Origin: Clavaria fumosa
Lineage: Eukaryota; Basidiomycota; Agaricomycetes; Agaricales; Clavariaceae
Assembly (NCBI GenBank): GCA_951802425.1
Contig: OX637806.1
Location: 186,001-250,000 of the forward strand
DNA: 64,000 bases
Direction: 5' to 3'
Part shown: one piece after another, positions 34,258-45,402 of the stretch
Numbering within the stretch: position 1 is the stretch's first letter
How the letters are laid out: every line of letters starts with the position of its first letter
Program-made: the position numbers and the translations under genes
The notes under the pieces: model-generated
The model's database searches: none
What the model was told of the DNA's origin: nothing
Seen by the model: the letters and a program-made list of their open reading frames with translations, nothing else

Positions 34258-34485
34258 GTATCCCCCTCTTAGGGTCGAACCCCTGAGACCCTGTGGCCAA
34301 AGTCCGCGTGAACACGTGGCTCCCATATCAAGTTAGCACCGGAGTTTCGCGGCGCTTCGATCGGAGTCCGAAATTTTTTGGGGGTTAAAACGATTGTGTG
34401 CGTCGCACTCCGCTTTTCTCTTCCTTAATTCATCACTCCCACCACTCGCCCCTAACACAGGCAATTCCTTTCAAAAAAACTTATC

Positions 34486-35481
34486 ATGTCCAACACGCAA
34501 TCAACGCCCGGAGCCGGGCCCAGTCGCCCCTCCCGCCCTTGCCCACGACCCGTCGTCGCCGCCCCCACACAACCTCGCGCGGTGGACGAGGACCCCGAGA
34601 TCGCTGCCCTCACAAAGAAAATTAACGCGTTGAGGGAGAAAAGGGCGAGGGAGGAGGAGGAGCGGAAAGCGAGGGAGGCAGCGGATAGGGTGCGGCGGGA
34701 GGAGCTGGAGAGGGCGAAGGCGGTGGAGGCGAAGCGGAGGGCGGCGGAGGTGGCGTGGGAGCAAGGGGTGGGGAGGAAGCGGTCTCCGACACCGGAGACA
34801 GAGGCAGATCGTGCGGAGTGCGCGCGATGCCATAGGTTGGGGGTGGCCTGTGTGTGGCCGAGTGGGGGGCGGGGGACGGCCTGCAACGCCTGTGCGGGGG
34901 CGAAGCAGAAGTGCGGAGGACGAGAGGCGGAGAGGCCGGAGCGGAAAAAGGCGAAGGGGACACGGACCAAGCGGTCCGCGGAGTCGGAGGATGATAGGGC
35001 GGAGATGTGGGTGCCGCAGGGTTGGCGGATGGAGGAGGAGGTTAAAAATTTGATGCAGGCCACGCATAGCGTGGTCCTGAGGGGGGTGTTTGCGATGGAG
35101 GAGTGGAGGGCGGAGGCCGCAGCAGAGCGGAAGGCCGCGGCGGAGGATCGGAAGATTCTCCGCGGGATTTTGGAGAAGTGGGGGAAGAGGATGGAGGTGG
35201 CAGAGAAGGTGGAGGCAGCGGAGGAGGTGAGGAAGGAGAAGGCAGAGGTTCTGAGGGCGGAGGCAGAGGAAGCGGAGGTGGAGGACATGGTGGTGGAGGT
35301 GACGGGGAAGGAGAAGGAGAAGGGAAAGGCGAAGGAGGTGGGGTCGGAGAAAGAGGCGGAGGAAGAAGTGGAGGAAGAGGCGGAGGTGGAGGCGGAGGCA
35401 GGAGAAGTGGGAGCGGAGTCCGGGCTTAAGGAGCCCGAAGGAATTTTGCAGGCGTTGCCCGGCTCGCCCCCCTCCGCCTAA
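34486..35481 (+). CDS. Antisense accessory protein, Zn2Cys6 + coiled coil, family 2
   Basis: Intact 331-codon frame on the strand opposite pol, between chromodomain and 3' LTR. Residues about 1-40 are Pro/Ala-rich; 40-90 form a charged Glu/Arg/Lys helix-like segment. Cysteines at 112, 115, 122, 133, 136 and 143 give C-x2-C-x6-C-x10-C-x2-C-x6-C (34819-34914), the Zn(II)2Cys6 pattern, followed by a Lys/Arg-rich stretch. From about 220 on there is a long Glu/Val/Lys-rich coiled-coil-like tail ending in LQALPGSPPSA. There are no introns in this copy. Fungal Zn2Cys6 proteins bind CGG-containing DNA, and this element is rich in CGGAG. Role is inferred only. Confidence 0.75.
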   Translation: MSNTQSTPGAGPSRPSRPCPRPVVAAPTQPRAVDEDPEIAALTKKINALREKRAREEEERKAREAADRVRREELERAKAVEAKRRAAEVAWEQGVGRKRSPTPETEADRAECARCHRLGVACVWPSGGRGTACNACAGAKQKCGGREAERPERKKAKGTRTKRSAESEDDRAEMWVPQGWRMEEEVKNLMQATHSVVLRGVFAMEEWRAEAAAERKAAAEDRKILRGILEKWGKRMEVAEKVEAAEEVRKEKAEVLRAEAEEAEVEDMVVEVTGKEKEKGKAKEVGSEKEAEEEVEEEAEVEAEAGEVGAESGLKEPEGILQALPGSPPSA

Positions 35482-36035
35482 AATAAAAATTTTATATACT
35501 CGTATTTATTGTTTATTTTTTATTTTTTTATTTTTTATTTTTTTATTTTTTTTATATATAAAATTTTAGTTTTTTATCTTTGAACTTGAGTGAAAAGTAA
35601 GCAGAGTGAAAGGAAAATAAAGTACGACAACACGGAGAAGACGAAGAGAGGTTCGGAGTCGGACTTGGGAGAAAAAATCAAAGGTTTGGAGTTTACGGAG
35701 AAGAGGAATAAGACGAAAGGAGGTTTTTTAGAGTTTTCGGAGTTTTCGGAGGCAGGAACAGAGAGAGAGACGGAGAGACGGAGAGACGGAGAGACAGAGA
35801 GACAGAGAGACAGAGAGACAGAAATACGGATTTTTTTTTTTTTTTTTTTTGGAGAAGACGGAGAAGCGAGAGATGGAGTAGTATAGAACAGAAAATGTAC
35901 GTAAGTAGAAGCATAAGAGAGATTTCGGGGTATCGGAGTGAACGGAGAAAAGAGACGGAATTGGATTGAATGGAAAATGTACGTAAATAGAAGTATAAGA
36001 GAAATTTCAGGGTATCAGAGTGAACGGAGAAAGGT
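35482..36035. repeat. Convergent 3' region with simple repeats and an 82-bp tandem duplication
   Basis: Between the antisense gene and the pol stop. It holds T-rich runs after 35510, an AGAGAGACGG-type microsatellite (35760-35822), a T run near 35830-35850, and two copies of an 82-bp segment starting GAAAATGTACGTAA (35891 and 35973). It probably contains both polyadenylation regions. No gene is seen. Confidence 0.7.
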
Positions 36036-39000
36036 CTAGAGGGTATTGAGAGGTCCGGGCTTGTTCGGATAAGCTTGGTGGAAATCCGAAACGGCCTCGG
36101 AGGCATGGACAAGTTCCATAGCGGGAAGCCAGGATGTTTCCTCATCGGTTCCTTCGTATCCGGACCACCGCACCAGGTATAGGAGTTTGCAGGTGCGGCG
36201 TTTGTCGATCTTGGAGTCGAGCACTTCGGAGATTTCGTGCTCTAAGTCTCCATCGATCTCTACCGGAGGAGGCAGGGTGATGGTACGATTCGGAATTGTG
36301 TTCGGAGTGACTGGCTCCAGCATGGAAATGTGGAAGACGGGGTGGACGGCTCGCATGGCCTCGGGGAGTCAGAGTACGAAGGAGTGCGAACCGGCCTCTC
36401 CGATGAACTCGAAAGGTCCGAGGAACTTGTCGGAGAGTTTTTTGGAGGGTCTGGTCGTACGGAAAAACTTCGCCTTTACATATACTCAGTTTCCGACCTT
36501 AAACTCCGGTGCCAGAGTCCGACGTTTGTCCGCCGGACCCTGATAGCGACTCTGCGCTTTGGCGATTTGGTTATGGAGTTCTTGGTGCAGCTGATCCAAG
36601 TCTACAGCGAGCTCTCGGGCACGGACCGAAGTTACTTCGCGTTCGGGAAATACCGAGATATTCGGATGATAACCCTTGTTCGCGAAGAACGGAGAAACCC
36701 CAGTGGTGGCGCTCGGGGCATTGTTGTAGGCAAACTCGGCGAGGGGTAGAAGCTGCGACCAGTTGTCCTGCTGGTAATTGCAGTAACAACGGAGGTATTG
36801 TTCCAACGTCTGGTTAGTCCGCTCCGTCTGTCCGTCGCCCTCTGGATGATATCCGGAGGTGAAGTGTAAAGTCATGTCCAGGACTTTACCCAACGAGCGA
36901 AAAAAACGGGAAACGAACTCGGAGCCGCGATCGGAGGTGACATGCGATGGAACTCCATGTTTTGAGAAGACGTGGAATACGAATAGATGGGCCAACTCCG
37001 CGGAGTTCACTTCGTCGGTCATCGGGATGAAGATTCCCTGCTTCGTAAACCTATCAACAACCACCAATATTGCGGTAAAACCGGAGCTCTCAGGGAGTTG
37101 CTCGATGAAATCCATCAAAATGGAATTCCACGGTTTCTCGGGTATGGGTAGCTGCTTGAGCATTCCATATGGCTTATGCCGAGGGGCTTTCGCCCTACCA
37201 CAAGTCGTGCAAGACTTGCAAAAGTCCGATACGAATCCTCGGAGTTTCGGCCAGGTATAATCCCTGAAGACCAAGGCCATAGTCTTGGTCCGACCGAAAT
37301 GTCCAGCGAGCGGGTGATCATGTCTCGCGCGTAAAATGCAGAGTCGGAGGTCATTGACATCCGGTACATAAATCCGTCTGCGCTCGCGGAGAAGTCCGTC
37401 GTCGTCCATGGACCACTTAGGGTCCGTGGAGTTCGAGCGGAGGTCTTCTAGGATCGGGACGATCACAGGATCGAGCAAGAGTCCAGACCGGATGTCCTCT
37501 CGGAGTTGATGATTGTCAATCACAAACGACGCGCGGAGTGCGGGTACGTAAAGCGACAAAGCTCGGAGAGATGATATCAATTGTTCGCTGGAGAACATCG
37601 GCCAGAGGTTTTGCAGATTGACGCGGGCATAGTCGCTATCCCCCTCTTTGGGATAGACGTCCCAACGTCTAGTCAACGCATCGGGTTTCATTCCGAGGCA
37701 CCCGGGGCGGAATCAGATCACAAAATTGAACTGGGAAAGGAACTCCGACCACCTGGCTTGACGCCGGGTGAGCAGGCGGACCGTGGAGAAGTACTCTAGG
37801 TTCTTGTGGTTGGTAACAACGTCGACCGGAATTCCAGAACCTTCGAGATAGTGCCTCCAAGTGGTAAACGCCTCAAATATAGCGAGAAGTTCCTTATCGT
37901 GGGTGTCATAGTTCAGTTCGGAGACGCCTAGGGTGCGGGAATGAAAAGCGATAGGGTGGACTTCACCGTCGGAGGCGACCGTAGAAAGTATCGCGGCGAC
38001 AGCGTAGTCCGAGGCGTCCATTTCGACTATCAGCGGAGCTCCAGGTATGAAGTGCGAGAGGATCGGAGCCGTGGAGAACGCGGTTTTTAGATAGTCAAAC
38101 GCGGACTGGCAATCGTCGGACCACTGCCACTCGATATTTTTATGCGTCAAGCGGTTCATCGGAGCGACGATCTCGGAATAGCCATGGACGAAGCGGCGGT
38201 AGAAATTGTCGAACCTGAGGAAGGACTGGACATCCTTGACCTTCCGCGGAGTCGGCCAATCCTGTATAGTTTTCACTTTAGCCATGTCCATAGAAAGTCC
38301 GGACGGAGATAAAACAAATCCGAGATACTCCACGGTTTCAGCGTGAAATTCACACTTAGCCGGGTTCAGGAAGAGACCGTGCTCCCGGAGCCTTCGGAGT
38401 ACCTCTCGGACATGCTCAATGTGTTGTTTCGGATCCTCGGAGTAAATTAGGATGTCGTTGAGGTAGACGACCATGAACGTGTCGAGAAGGTCGGAGAATA
38501 TGTTGTTCATAAAGTGCTGGAATGTGGCGGGTGCGTTTGTGAGCCTGAAAGGCATCACACACCATTCAAAGGATCCGTATCGGGTGCGGAATGCGGTCTT
38601 CCATTCGTCACCCTCAGCGATACGGACCAGGTGATACGCGTGTCGGAGGTCGAGTTTTGTATAGATTCGGGCTTTTCCTGGAACGTCGAGAAGATCTTTA
38701 GTCAGCGGGAGCGGATAACGGTCTTTTTTGGTCAATTTATTGAGACCACGGAAATCAACGCATAATCGGAGCGTTCCGTTCTTCTTCCGGACAAAGAGCA
38801 CAGGTGCTCCGTGCGGAGAACGGCTTGGACGGATAAATCCGATGCAGAGGTGCTTGTCCAAAAACTCGCGGAGTTCGCTGAGTTCGGACTGCGACAGAGA
38901 GTAGACCGCACCTGGCGGAGGGGATTGGCCATCCAGCAGGTTGATCTTTAAATCATACGGTCAATGCGGAGCAAGGGTATCTGCCTTCTTTTTACTGAAG

Positions 39001-39866
39001 ACATCTGGGAAGTCCCTGTACTCCTCCGGAACGGAGAGGAGGTCCTGGGGGGTGGTGTCGGGGATGTTGAACGAAGCGGAGGCCGCGCGCGCAGACTCGC
39101 TCGACAACGTCATGCCAAAGACTTGGGACCCGCGAAGTCCACAAGCCGTGGCGAATGCGGCAGCATTCACAAAAGAAACTTTGGGTGTCTCCTGGAGAGA
39201 CGGAGTAGACGGAAAGGTCAGAGACTGGGTCAAAGACAGAGACAGAGGCAGAGATGGAGACGGAGTCCGGGTCTGGTTCGGAGTCGCTGCAGACGACATT
39301 TGAACCGGAGCACACGGAGCGGAGACAGACAGAGGGACAGAGGTGGACAGAGGGACAGAGTGGAGAGTGCTGGCCGGTGCACCCTCTGGATCAGATTTCG
39401 GAGTTTTCTCCTCTTTCGTAGATGGTCTGGGCTTTATCTGGCCAGTAATCCAGTCAACCAGCGGGTTGTTTTGGAACAGCCAATTCATTCCCAAGATCAC
39501 ATCACTAGAGGGATCAAGATCGGTAACTACACACAAGACGTCAGTCGGATCCATGGCGGAGAGCCGAATGGATAACCAGACTGCTTCGGTAACCCATACG
39601 GAGGTGGTCCCGTTAATAAAAACGACCTCCCAAGGGGTCACCGGAGTTTTCGGAAGACGGAAGCGAGAAGCAAATTTGGCGTCAATGAAACAAAGTTCAG
39701 CGCCGGAGTCTATCATAGCTTTAAACGGAGACGAAATAGAAGGAGAGGAGGCAAGAAGGGAAAGAGAACGATGAAAGGAAAGGGTATCGAGTATCGGTTC
39801 CGTACGATCGGAGTCGGAGCAGCCGGAGAGTCGTACTATGCTCTCTGGGCTGCTCAATCTTTTTTT
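36036..39866 (-). pseudogene. pol: Family-2 pol: protease to chromodomain
   Basis: Minus strand, in the -1 frame relative to gag. The protease has the MIDSGAELCFID motif near 39700. RT (38861-37713) has MPFRLTNAPATFQ and a mutated catalytic box, VVYLNDILIYSED instead of YLDD. RNase H follows. Integrase has HARHDHPLAGHFGRTK, CTTCGRAK, MDFIEQLPESSG, VTSDRGSEF and QTERTNQ. The chromodomain reads YLVRWSGYEGTDEETSWLP. Stops near 38956, 37711, 36487 and 36368 are TGA in contexts consistent with former CGA. The polymerase is inactive on two counts. Confidence 0.85.
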
Positions 39867-41029
39867 GGCATGGAGTCATCTCCCTCGGAGGTGATTCGTG
39901 CAGCGCTGGCACTGGCCCGTGAGGTCCGCTTACGACACTCGTTGGCTTTGTGGCCCGCTATTCCACAGAAGAGGCAGAGATTATTATCGAAACGCCGTTG
40001 GCGTTCCTCTGGAGTCAGTTTTCCATCCTGACCCAGATGGGCCTTCTTTGTGTCGCTGGAGCTACCGGAGTTAGCGGAGCCCTCAGCAACCTTTGGAACG
40101 GAGTTCCCAGAAGTCGAACCGGAGTTCACCGGACGCTTATCCGAGGGTTTCTCGGACTTGGTATTAGCGCCGGAAGTGCTCGGGGACTTGGGAATATCCG
40201 AAGTCTCCTTTTTTATGGTGTTGTTAGGCGTTGGAGCTTTAACGGAGTCCCAAGAGATCTCCTGCTGACGAGCCCAATAATGGCCATCGATCGCACTGGC
40301 TTGCTCGCAGAGTCTGCGGAGCGTGTCCGCGCGGTTAACGCGGGCCAGTTCGTCTTTGATGCGGCTAGCAAGTCCTTTGTAGAACTGCCGCTGCAACGCG
40401 TACTCGTCCCAATGGACAATGGACGCGAATCTGTTGAACGAAATGGTATATTTTGTCAACTTCTGGTCCTCGCGCATCTGGAGGCGTTCGAGTTTGAACT
40501 CCGCCTCATGGATCGCGTCGTAAGGACCAAAGTTCTCTGTAAGTTGAGCAACAAACATCTTATAGTTCGAAAGAACCGGATGGTCTTCACCATCCAGGAT
40601 CATTGGTTCGAACCATTCCAAGGCGAAGCCTCAGAGAAAGGAAAGGACATAGCGTACCTTATGAGAATCGGACTTGAACGCTCTTGGGCGATCAAGGAAG
40701 TTTAACTGGCATTGGACCAAGAAGCTTTTCAACTTCTTAGCATCCGAGCCATCGAATGTGTCAGGGTCGCGTGGTTTTACCGTATCCGGGCGCTTGTTGG
40801 CGTTGATAATTTGCTGAAGAAGGCATGCCGGAGTTGGTTCGCGCTCTGCTCAAGGTGTCAGAGGTTCATTTAGCTTGTCGTTGTCGTCAGTGACTGTGGG
40901 ATCTGACTCTTCGTCATGGTCCGGAGGTCCGGACACACTTGGAGTCGGAGTATTGTCAGCCGGTTCTGGAATGTCGACGTCGTCAGCAACAGGAGGTGGA
41001 GGTCGAGCACCAGAACGTGTAGTAGGCAT
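39854..41029 (-). pseudogene. gag: Family-2 gag
   Basis: Starts MPTTRSGARPPPPV. A stop lies near 40860, followed by a capsid-like domain (FDGSDAKKLKSFLVQCQLNF) and another stop near 40630. A preserved stretch 40621-39854 contains ALEWFEPMILD and a zinc knuckle CLFCGIAGHKANEC. It ends at TGA 39856-39854, right after the A-rich slippery run at 39866-39860. Confidence 0.8.
39860..39866 (-). promoter_or_regulatory. -1 frameshift heptamer A AAA AAA, family 2
   Basis: In the gag frame the codons read CCA AAA AAA GAT TGA. Pol is open in the -1 frame from the same place (...RLSSPESIV). Seven adenines in phase X XXY YYZ are a classical -1 slippery site. I did not find a convincing downstream stem. 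Confidence 0.5.
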
Positions 41030-41056
41030 TGTTAAGTTTGTATATATGAGGTTTGA

Positions 41057-41067
41057 AGTTCGAATAT
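41057..41067 (-). promoter_or_regulatory. Self-complementary primer binding site, family 2
   Basis: On the element's sense strand ATATTCGAACT lies two bases from the 5' LTR. Its complement AGTTCGAATAT occurs inside the LTR (sense strand of 41409-41419). It stands about 32 bp after a TATAAG box (complement at 41446-41451), where the transcript should start. Confidence 0.65.
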
Positions 41068-41069
41068 AC

Positions 41070-41789
41070 TGTCACGGTCCTAACAAGGTTAGCGGCGAAG
41101 GGGTTAGCAGAGCGGAGATATTCTATTGGAGTCCGGTCGGAGTCCGATATCGGAGAAACGGAGAAGTAAACACGAGGAAGAGAGATTTATGGGACTGCAG
41201 CCTCAACGTATGTGTTGTGCCACTGCGTATATACGTGTCCCTATTTATCAAACAAGAACAATACCTAAGGGAGGATCAGAACACAAGTCAAAACTCCGAA
41301 GTTGATCGGAGTCCGTCGGAGTTGGTCGGAGTTGATCGGATGACGTGGAGAACGTCGAGGATGATGAGGACGAAAGCTCAGAGATGTTTTTAGGATCAAG
41401 AGACATTAATATTCGAACTGAGGAGCAGGGAGATACAGGTGGAAACTTATACTGCAAGGACAGAGTATAGGAGTAATGTGAAACAATGTACTTATCAAAT
41501 TACTAGGAGAGTTTCACCACTTGTGCCTGTGCAATTTTCTTGGAACAAAGAAACAACAACAAAAGCGACTCCCATGGGTCAAGGGTATCCTCTCAGTAGT
41601 GAACAGAATGAGGGGATGGAGGGAGAAGGTTCTAGAACAAAGTCCGAATGGTCTGAAGGTCGGCGGAGTAAAGTCCGATGAAGGTGCGGAGCGGGGCGTA
41701 CGGAGTTACGGCAGAGCGGATCGGAGTTGGTACGGAGCTCGGAGTCCGGGGCGGGGATAGTGCTTATGCAAGCGGATGGGGTCGTAACA
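41070..41789 (-). repeat. Family-2 5' LTR
   Basis: 720 bp with the same ends as the 3' LTR. It contains the TATA-like box and predicted transcript start described for the primer site, and many plus-strand CGGAG motifs. Confidence 0.9.
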
Positions 41790-41794
41790 GTGCG

Positions 41795-43745
41795 GGTCAT
41801 CCACATCCTCTTCTACCTCTTCCTCAACTTCGTACTCTTCCTGGATCTCTTCCTCTCCTTCCTCTAGCATGAAGACGGCTCGTCCGGCTAATCGTCGATC
41901 AGGGCATGCAACGCTGTAATGTCCCGGTTTTCCACATCTCAAACAAAGATTTCCCTGACGACGACGTTCTCGTTCCTCATCGCTGAGGGGGACGTAGGGC
42001 GGGTTCGGATTTGGATTCGGCTGGCGAGGCGGATTGGCGGGTCGTGGTGAAGTCGCGGGATTCCCTGCGGCTGGTCGGGGCATCATAGGATTATTTCCAG
42101 CGGCGGGGTAAGGTCGCGACGTCACTTGGTAATTGCGATTTCCGCCTTGTTGAGCCAAGGGGCGATTTCCACCTTGTTGAACAGGGGGATGGGGAGCAGG
42201 AGGGTTAGCACGGAATTGAGTTCAGCAAGTCTCACTCTCATATTCCCAGTGTCTCTGGTCAATCTGCATGGCTAAATCGCGAAGTTCCTGATATGTCGTA
42301 GGTCGTGGAATGACTTTCATGGCCTCTTTAATACGCGTGGACATCGAGCGGTAGAGCTCTGATTGCAAGGCGGCCAAATTCCAGTTGGATTCGAAAGCGA
42401 AGGACTCGAAATGGATGATGTGGTTCGAAAACCATTTGTTTTTGCCCATCTGCAACAAGCGAAGGTTCTGGTCGGCTTCAATCTGCGTGTTGACCACTCC
42501 AAACATCCCTCCAAACTCGCGGATGAATCCTTCCCAGGAATGTAGAGCCGGGTGTTCGGCATTGAATTGAAGGAGGGAGGTGTAGTGGCTCTGCGCGGTG
42601 TCCGTGAGGTAAGAGGCAGCGAAAGTAACCCTCTCGTGATCTCCTTGGAAGGTTACGGGCTTGGCGAAGAAAGTCATTAGGCATTCCGTGACGAAAGGTT
42701 TCCACTTGCGTCGGTCACGACCATTGAACGGTTCAGGACGTCTGGTGTCGAGCTTGGATTCTCGAGCGAAGGCGTCTCGGGCCGATGGTCCCTCGGAAGG
42801 AGGGGCCTGGTAATAGTAATGGTGGTGGTGGGTACCAGGGGCCTCATCTCGAAGCGCGGCGGTGGGGTGTGGAGGCATAGGGGGGACCGGAGGGACCTGC
42901 GGGGCTTCAGTCTGTGACGGAGGGCGAGATGCTGGTCGCGTCTCCATCTGGAGTACTGGTCACACTTCCGGTTGTGGAATGCGGAAGGGCTCGACCGGAA
43001 TCTCGAGGCGAGGGGCAGGTTGAAGCATTGCTTCGGTCCCTATAGGGTCGCGAGGGAACGCCCTACTCGGAGTAGTGGCTGGCTGCATCCACGTAGGCCA
43101 GCTACTGCGAGGGGCGGTGTACCTTGGGATCCTGGAGACAATGGCTGGTCGCTCATCGGGCATGGCAGGATTCGCAAAATTCTGAAGAGATTGAGCTGCG
43201 ACCTGGAAAAGCGGGGCCATATCCCAGGGTCCACTGGTGGGTTGAACCTGTCTTGGAGGTCGCGAGGGGGTATCCAGGTCGGGAGGAGTCGGAACTCCGT
43301 GGTTGGTAGTCCCTGGATACTGACGCTGACTCTTGTATAACCGGTTCTGTGGATTAGTGCGGAATCCGTCCGTCAATCGTACCAAAGGCTCATAGAGGTT
43401 TGTGGTCTCTACGAGGTATGCTAATTCTTCTACAAGGGTTCCCGCTTCGTATTGGCGGCGAGTGTTGTTGAGAATTTGATAGGTACGATGGCGAGGGCGG
43501 TCGAAGCGCGGGTAGCCGAGCTGTTCCACGAGCGATTCGGCCTCTTCTCATGGTGACGAGGCGTGGCTAGGTGCGCATTGGGCGGGTTCTTCGGGCTGTG
43601 ATTGAACGACGGACGCGGGTCGCTCTTGAATGGTGGTAGGCGGCTCGCAAGTAGTCTCCAAGATCATTGGAGTGATCGCGCGGCTACCTGTGCATGTCTG
43701 AAAGTGATGAGTGGTTGGTTGGGGAGGAGTGTGACTGGAAGACAT
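41795..43745 (-). pseudogene. gag: Family-1 gag (outer copy)
   Basis: Minus strand, starting MSSSHTPPQPTTHH at 43745. The capsid region is complete (RKWKPFVTECLMTFF...) and the zinc knuckle CLRCGKPGHYSVAC lies near 41920. The Glu-rich tail is cut by the family-2 element after VDDPH. Stops at about 43550, 42955 and 42230 break the frame. The latter two are TGA where the inverted copy has CGA. Compared with the inverted copy each has private stops, so the parent gag can be inferred to have been open. Confidence 0.85.
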
Positions 43746-43788
43746 AATAGTTTGTGTTATCCGGGTGTTGAGTGGTGGGGCGAGGGGG

Positions 43789-43800
43789 AGACTTGATATT
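43789..43800 (-). promoter_or_regulatory. Self-complementary primer binding site, family 1 outer copy
   Basis: On the sense strand AATATCAAGTCT follows the 5' LTR by one base and is perfectly complementary to the predicted mRNA start in the same LTR (complement of 44481-44492). Confidence 0.75.
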
Positions 43801-43801
43801 A

Positions 43802-45288
43802 TGTTAGGGCCTGTCCCGTCTCGATAGTAGTGTCGGGGATCGACTTGTTGGTGACCTATGCTGGAAACTCGCTAAGACCAATCAACTGTTGAGCACAGTC
43901 GAGAATGCTCGGTCCCGGAAGGTCGCGAAGACATCTGAGAAGATGTAAGAGCAAGGAAAGACAAGTATAGAGGAGGAAGACGTCGTTGGGAAGGTCGCGA
44001 AGTCGGTAAACTAAGCGTAAAGGAGGTAATTGACGAGGAGGGGGGAAATGGGTGACGCTGAGAGGGTCGCGAAGTCGACCGACAAAGCGTGAAGAAAGGA
44101 ATAGACGAGGTGGGAGAAAGTGACAATGCTGAGAAGGTCACGAGGTCGACCAATGAAGCGTAGAGAAGGAAAAAGACGAGGTGAAAGAAATAGTCAATGT
44201 TGGAAGGGTCGCGGTGGTCACAACAGTGTTGAGAAATGTGTCGGTGAAGGCGATGACTTTGCCAACCGACGGGTGAACCTGTAGGGTTCCAAGATCAGTA
44301 CCAAGACAAATGATAGAGAATACTTAGATTGCGCGAGTTGTAGGAGTGCAGAGGATGAGTTAGAACAGAGTAGAGTGTGTCTTGGCGATCTTGTGGTCAC
44401 CAAGAGAGACAAGACCTATCAATCGTGATGGTTCCAAGCTCAAAGGGCGTACTAGCCTCAAGCTTAAACCAATGTGCGTCAATATCAAGTCTGGAGTACC
44501 ATAAGTACATGCGAGACCTTATATACGTACGTAGAGAGAGTATAACGAAAAAGGGAAAGTACAGAGGTTGCCAGGCGACAAGACTATGGTAGTACGGGGT
44601 ATGTTTAGTTGTAAAGTGACTAGGCGCGTGTTCTACTAAGGTCGCGAGGGGTTAGGTATGCATAGGTAAGGTCGCGAAGATGACCTGTCACGGGTCGCGA
44701 CCTAGTTAAATAAGTATATATGTTGCTATAACTACGGAGGGATTCTCGGATCATAAGTAATGTAATTATAGACGACTGAGGAGAAGAAGGGATGCATATT
44801 TGAAGTGTTCATACAGCTGACCATTGGTGGCGCGTTTGAGTGTTAAGGTCGCGAGGTCATAAGAGCGATCACGTGGGTAACGCTAGTGACACAGGTGACC
44901 TACGGGCGGGTAGTCACATGGGTAACACTGGTAACGCAAGTAACGGTCGTAACGCTGGTAATGTATTGGCGCTGGTAGTGGTAGCGCCAGGGGTGCCGCG
45001 CGGCAAGTCACGTGCTGGTGGAAGTAGACGCGTATCGGTGTGTCACGCATAGGATTGGTGGGTCCGGGTGAAGTATGCGCATAGGATGAAGTACTAGGAA
45101 GCATCGCGAGTACAGCATGGTGGTCGCGAGTGTCGTGTGAGTGCGGGGGAGGTTGGAGAGGCTTCTGGAAGGAGACAGCGGGTCCCGGAAGTGTGTAGAG
45201 GGACTCGCGAGGTTGTAGAGGGTCGTCGGGAAGCTCGTGGATGTGGGTGAAGTCGGCTTGGGCAAGGAAAAATGAATGGGTCCTGACA
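43802..45288 (-). repeat. Family-1 LTR D (5' LTR of the outer element)
   Basis: 1487 bp, TGTTAGG..CCTGACA on the plus strand. It shares private variants with LTR A and is followed by the duplication CTTAC. I count ten exact TCGCGA sites. It has the 27-bp GTAAC-rich segment missing from LTRs A and C. Confidence 0.9.
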
Positions 45289-45293
45289 CTTAC

Positions 45294-45402
45294 TTGCATC
45301 AGTTTTCTTCCAAAATTCCATTGCTGCAGAAGTTGTTGGACGGACGAGATTCACATTCAAGACCATTATTACGTGGTCTCCCTTATCCTGGGGGTCACTC
45401 AT
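45294..45402 (-). pseudogene. Ulp1-like protease, first exon
   Basis: It reads MSDPQDKGDHVIMVLNVNLV and continues to FWKKTDA, ending GATGCAA before the donor GTAAG (45293-45289). Joined to 8799 on the far side of the nest the frame continues (DANRAAFRELMLLFDQ). ATG at 45402 is preceded by a CTAG acceptor-like sequence, so there may be an earlier exon. Confidence 0.7.

Larger units (their letters stand above)
33533..41789 (-). mobile_element. Family-2 gypsy element, complete but degenerate
   Basis: LTRs are 33533-34257 and 41070-41789, both TGTCAC(A/G)GTCC..CGTAACA. The duplication GTGCG is at 33528-33532 and 41790-41794. The element is on the minus strand: gag, protease, RT, RNase H, integrase, chromodomain, then an antisense gene, then the polypurine tract at about 34261-34271. 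It interrupts family-1 gag just before the frameshift site. The sister copy near 17715 shows the empty site. Confidence 0.9.
8855..45288 (-). mobile_element. 36.4-kb nest of family-1 gypsy elements with two later insertions
   Basis: The block is bounded by the duplication CTTAC. It contains two family-1 Ty3/gypsy copies, one family-2 gypsy copy (33533-41789) and a fold-back element (25374-31626). Diagnostic differences pair LTR 8855-10314 with LTR 43802-45288 (both read AAACTAAGC and GTAGTGTCGGGGATC). They pair 14222-15709 with 19825-21285 (AAACGAAGC and a GAGATC variant). This fits one element inserted into another at CTCGA, then inversion by recombination between the opposed gag-RT segments. 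Each insertion has an empty-site sister copy inside the nest. Confidence 0.85.

Noticed and set aside
34452..35288. Long minus-strand frames opposite the family-2 antisense gene
   Set aside because: They are GC-rich shadows of the Zn2Cys6 coding strand, with no domains and low-complexity Ser/Pro/Arg composition.
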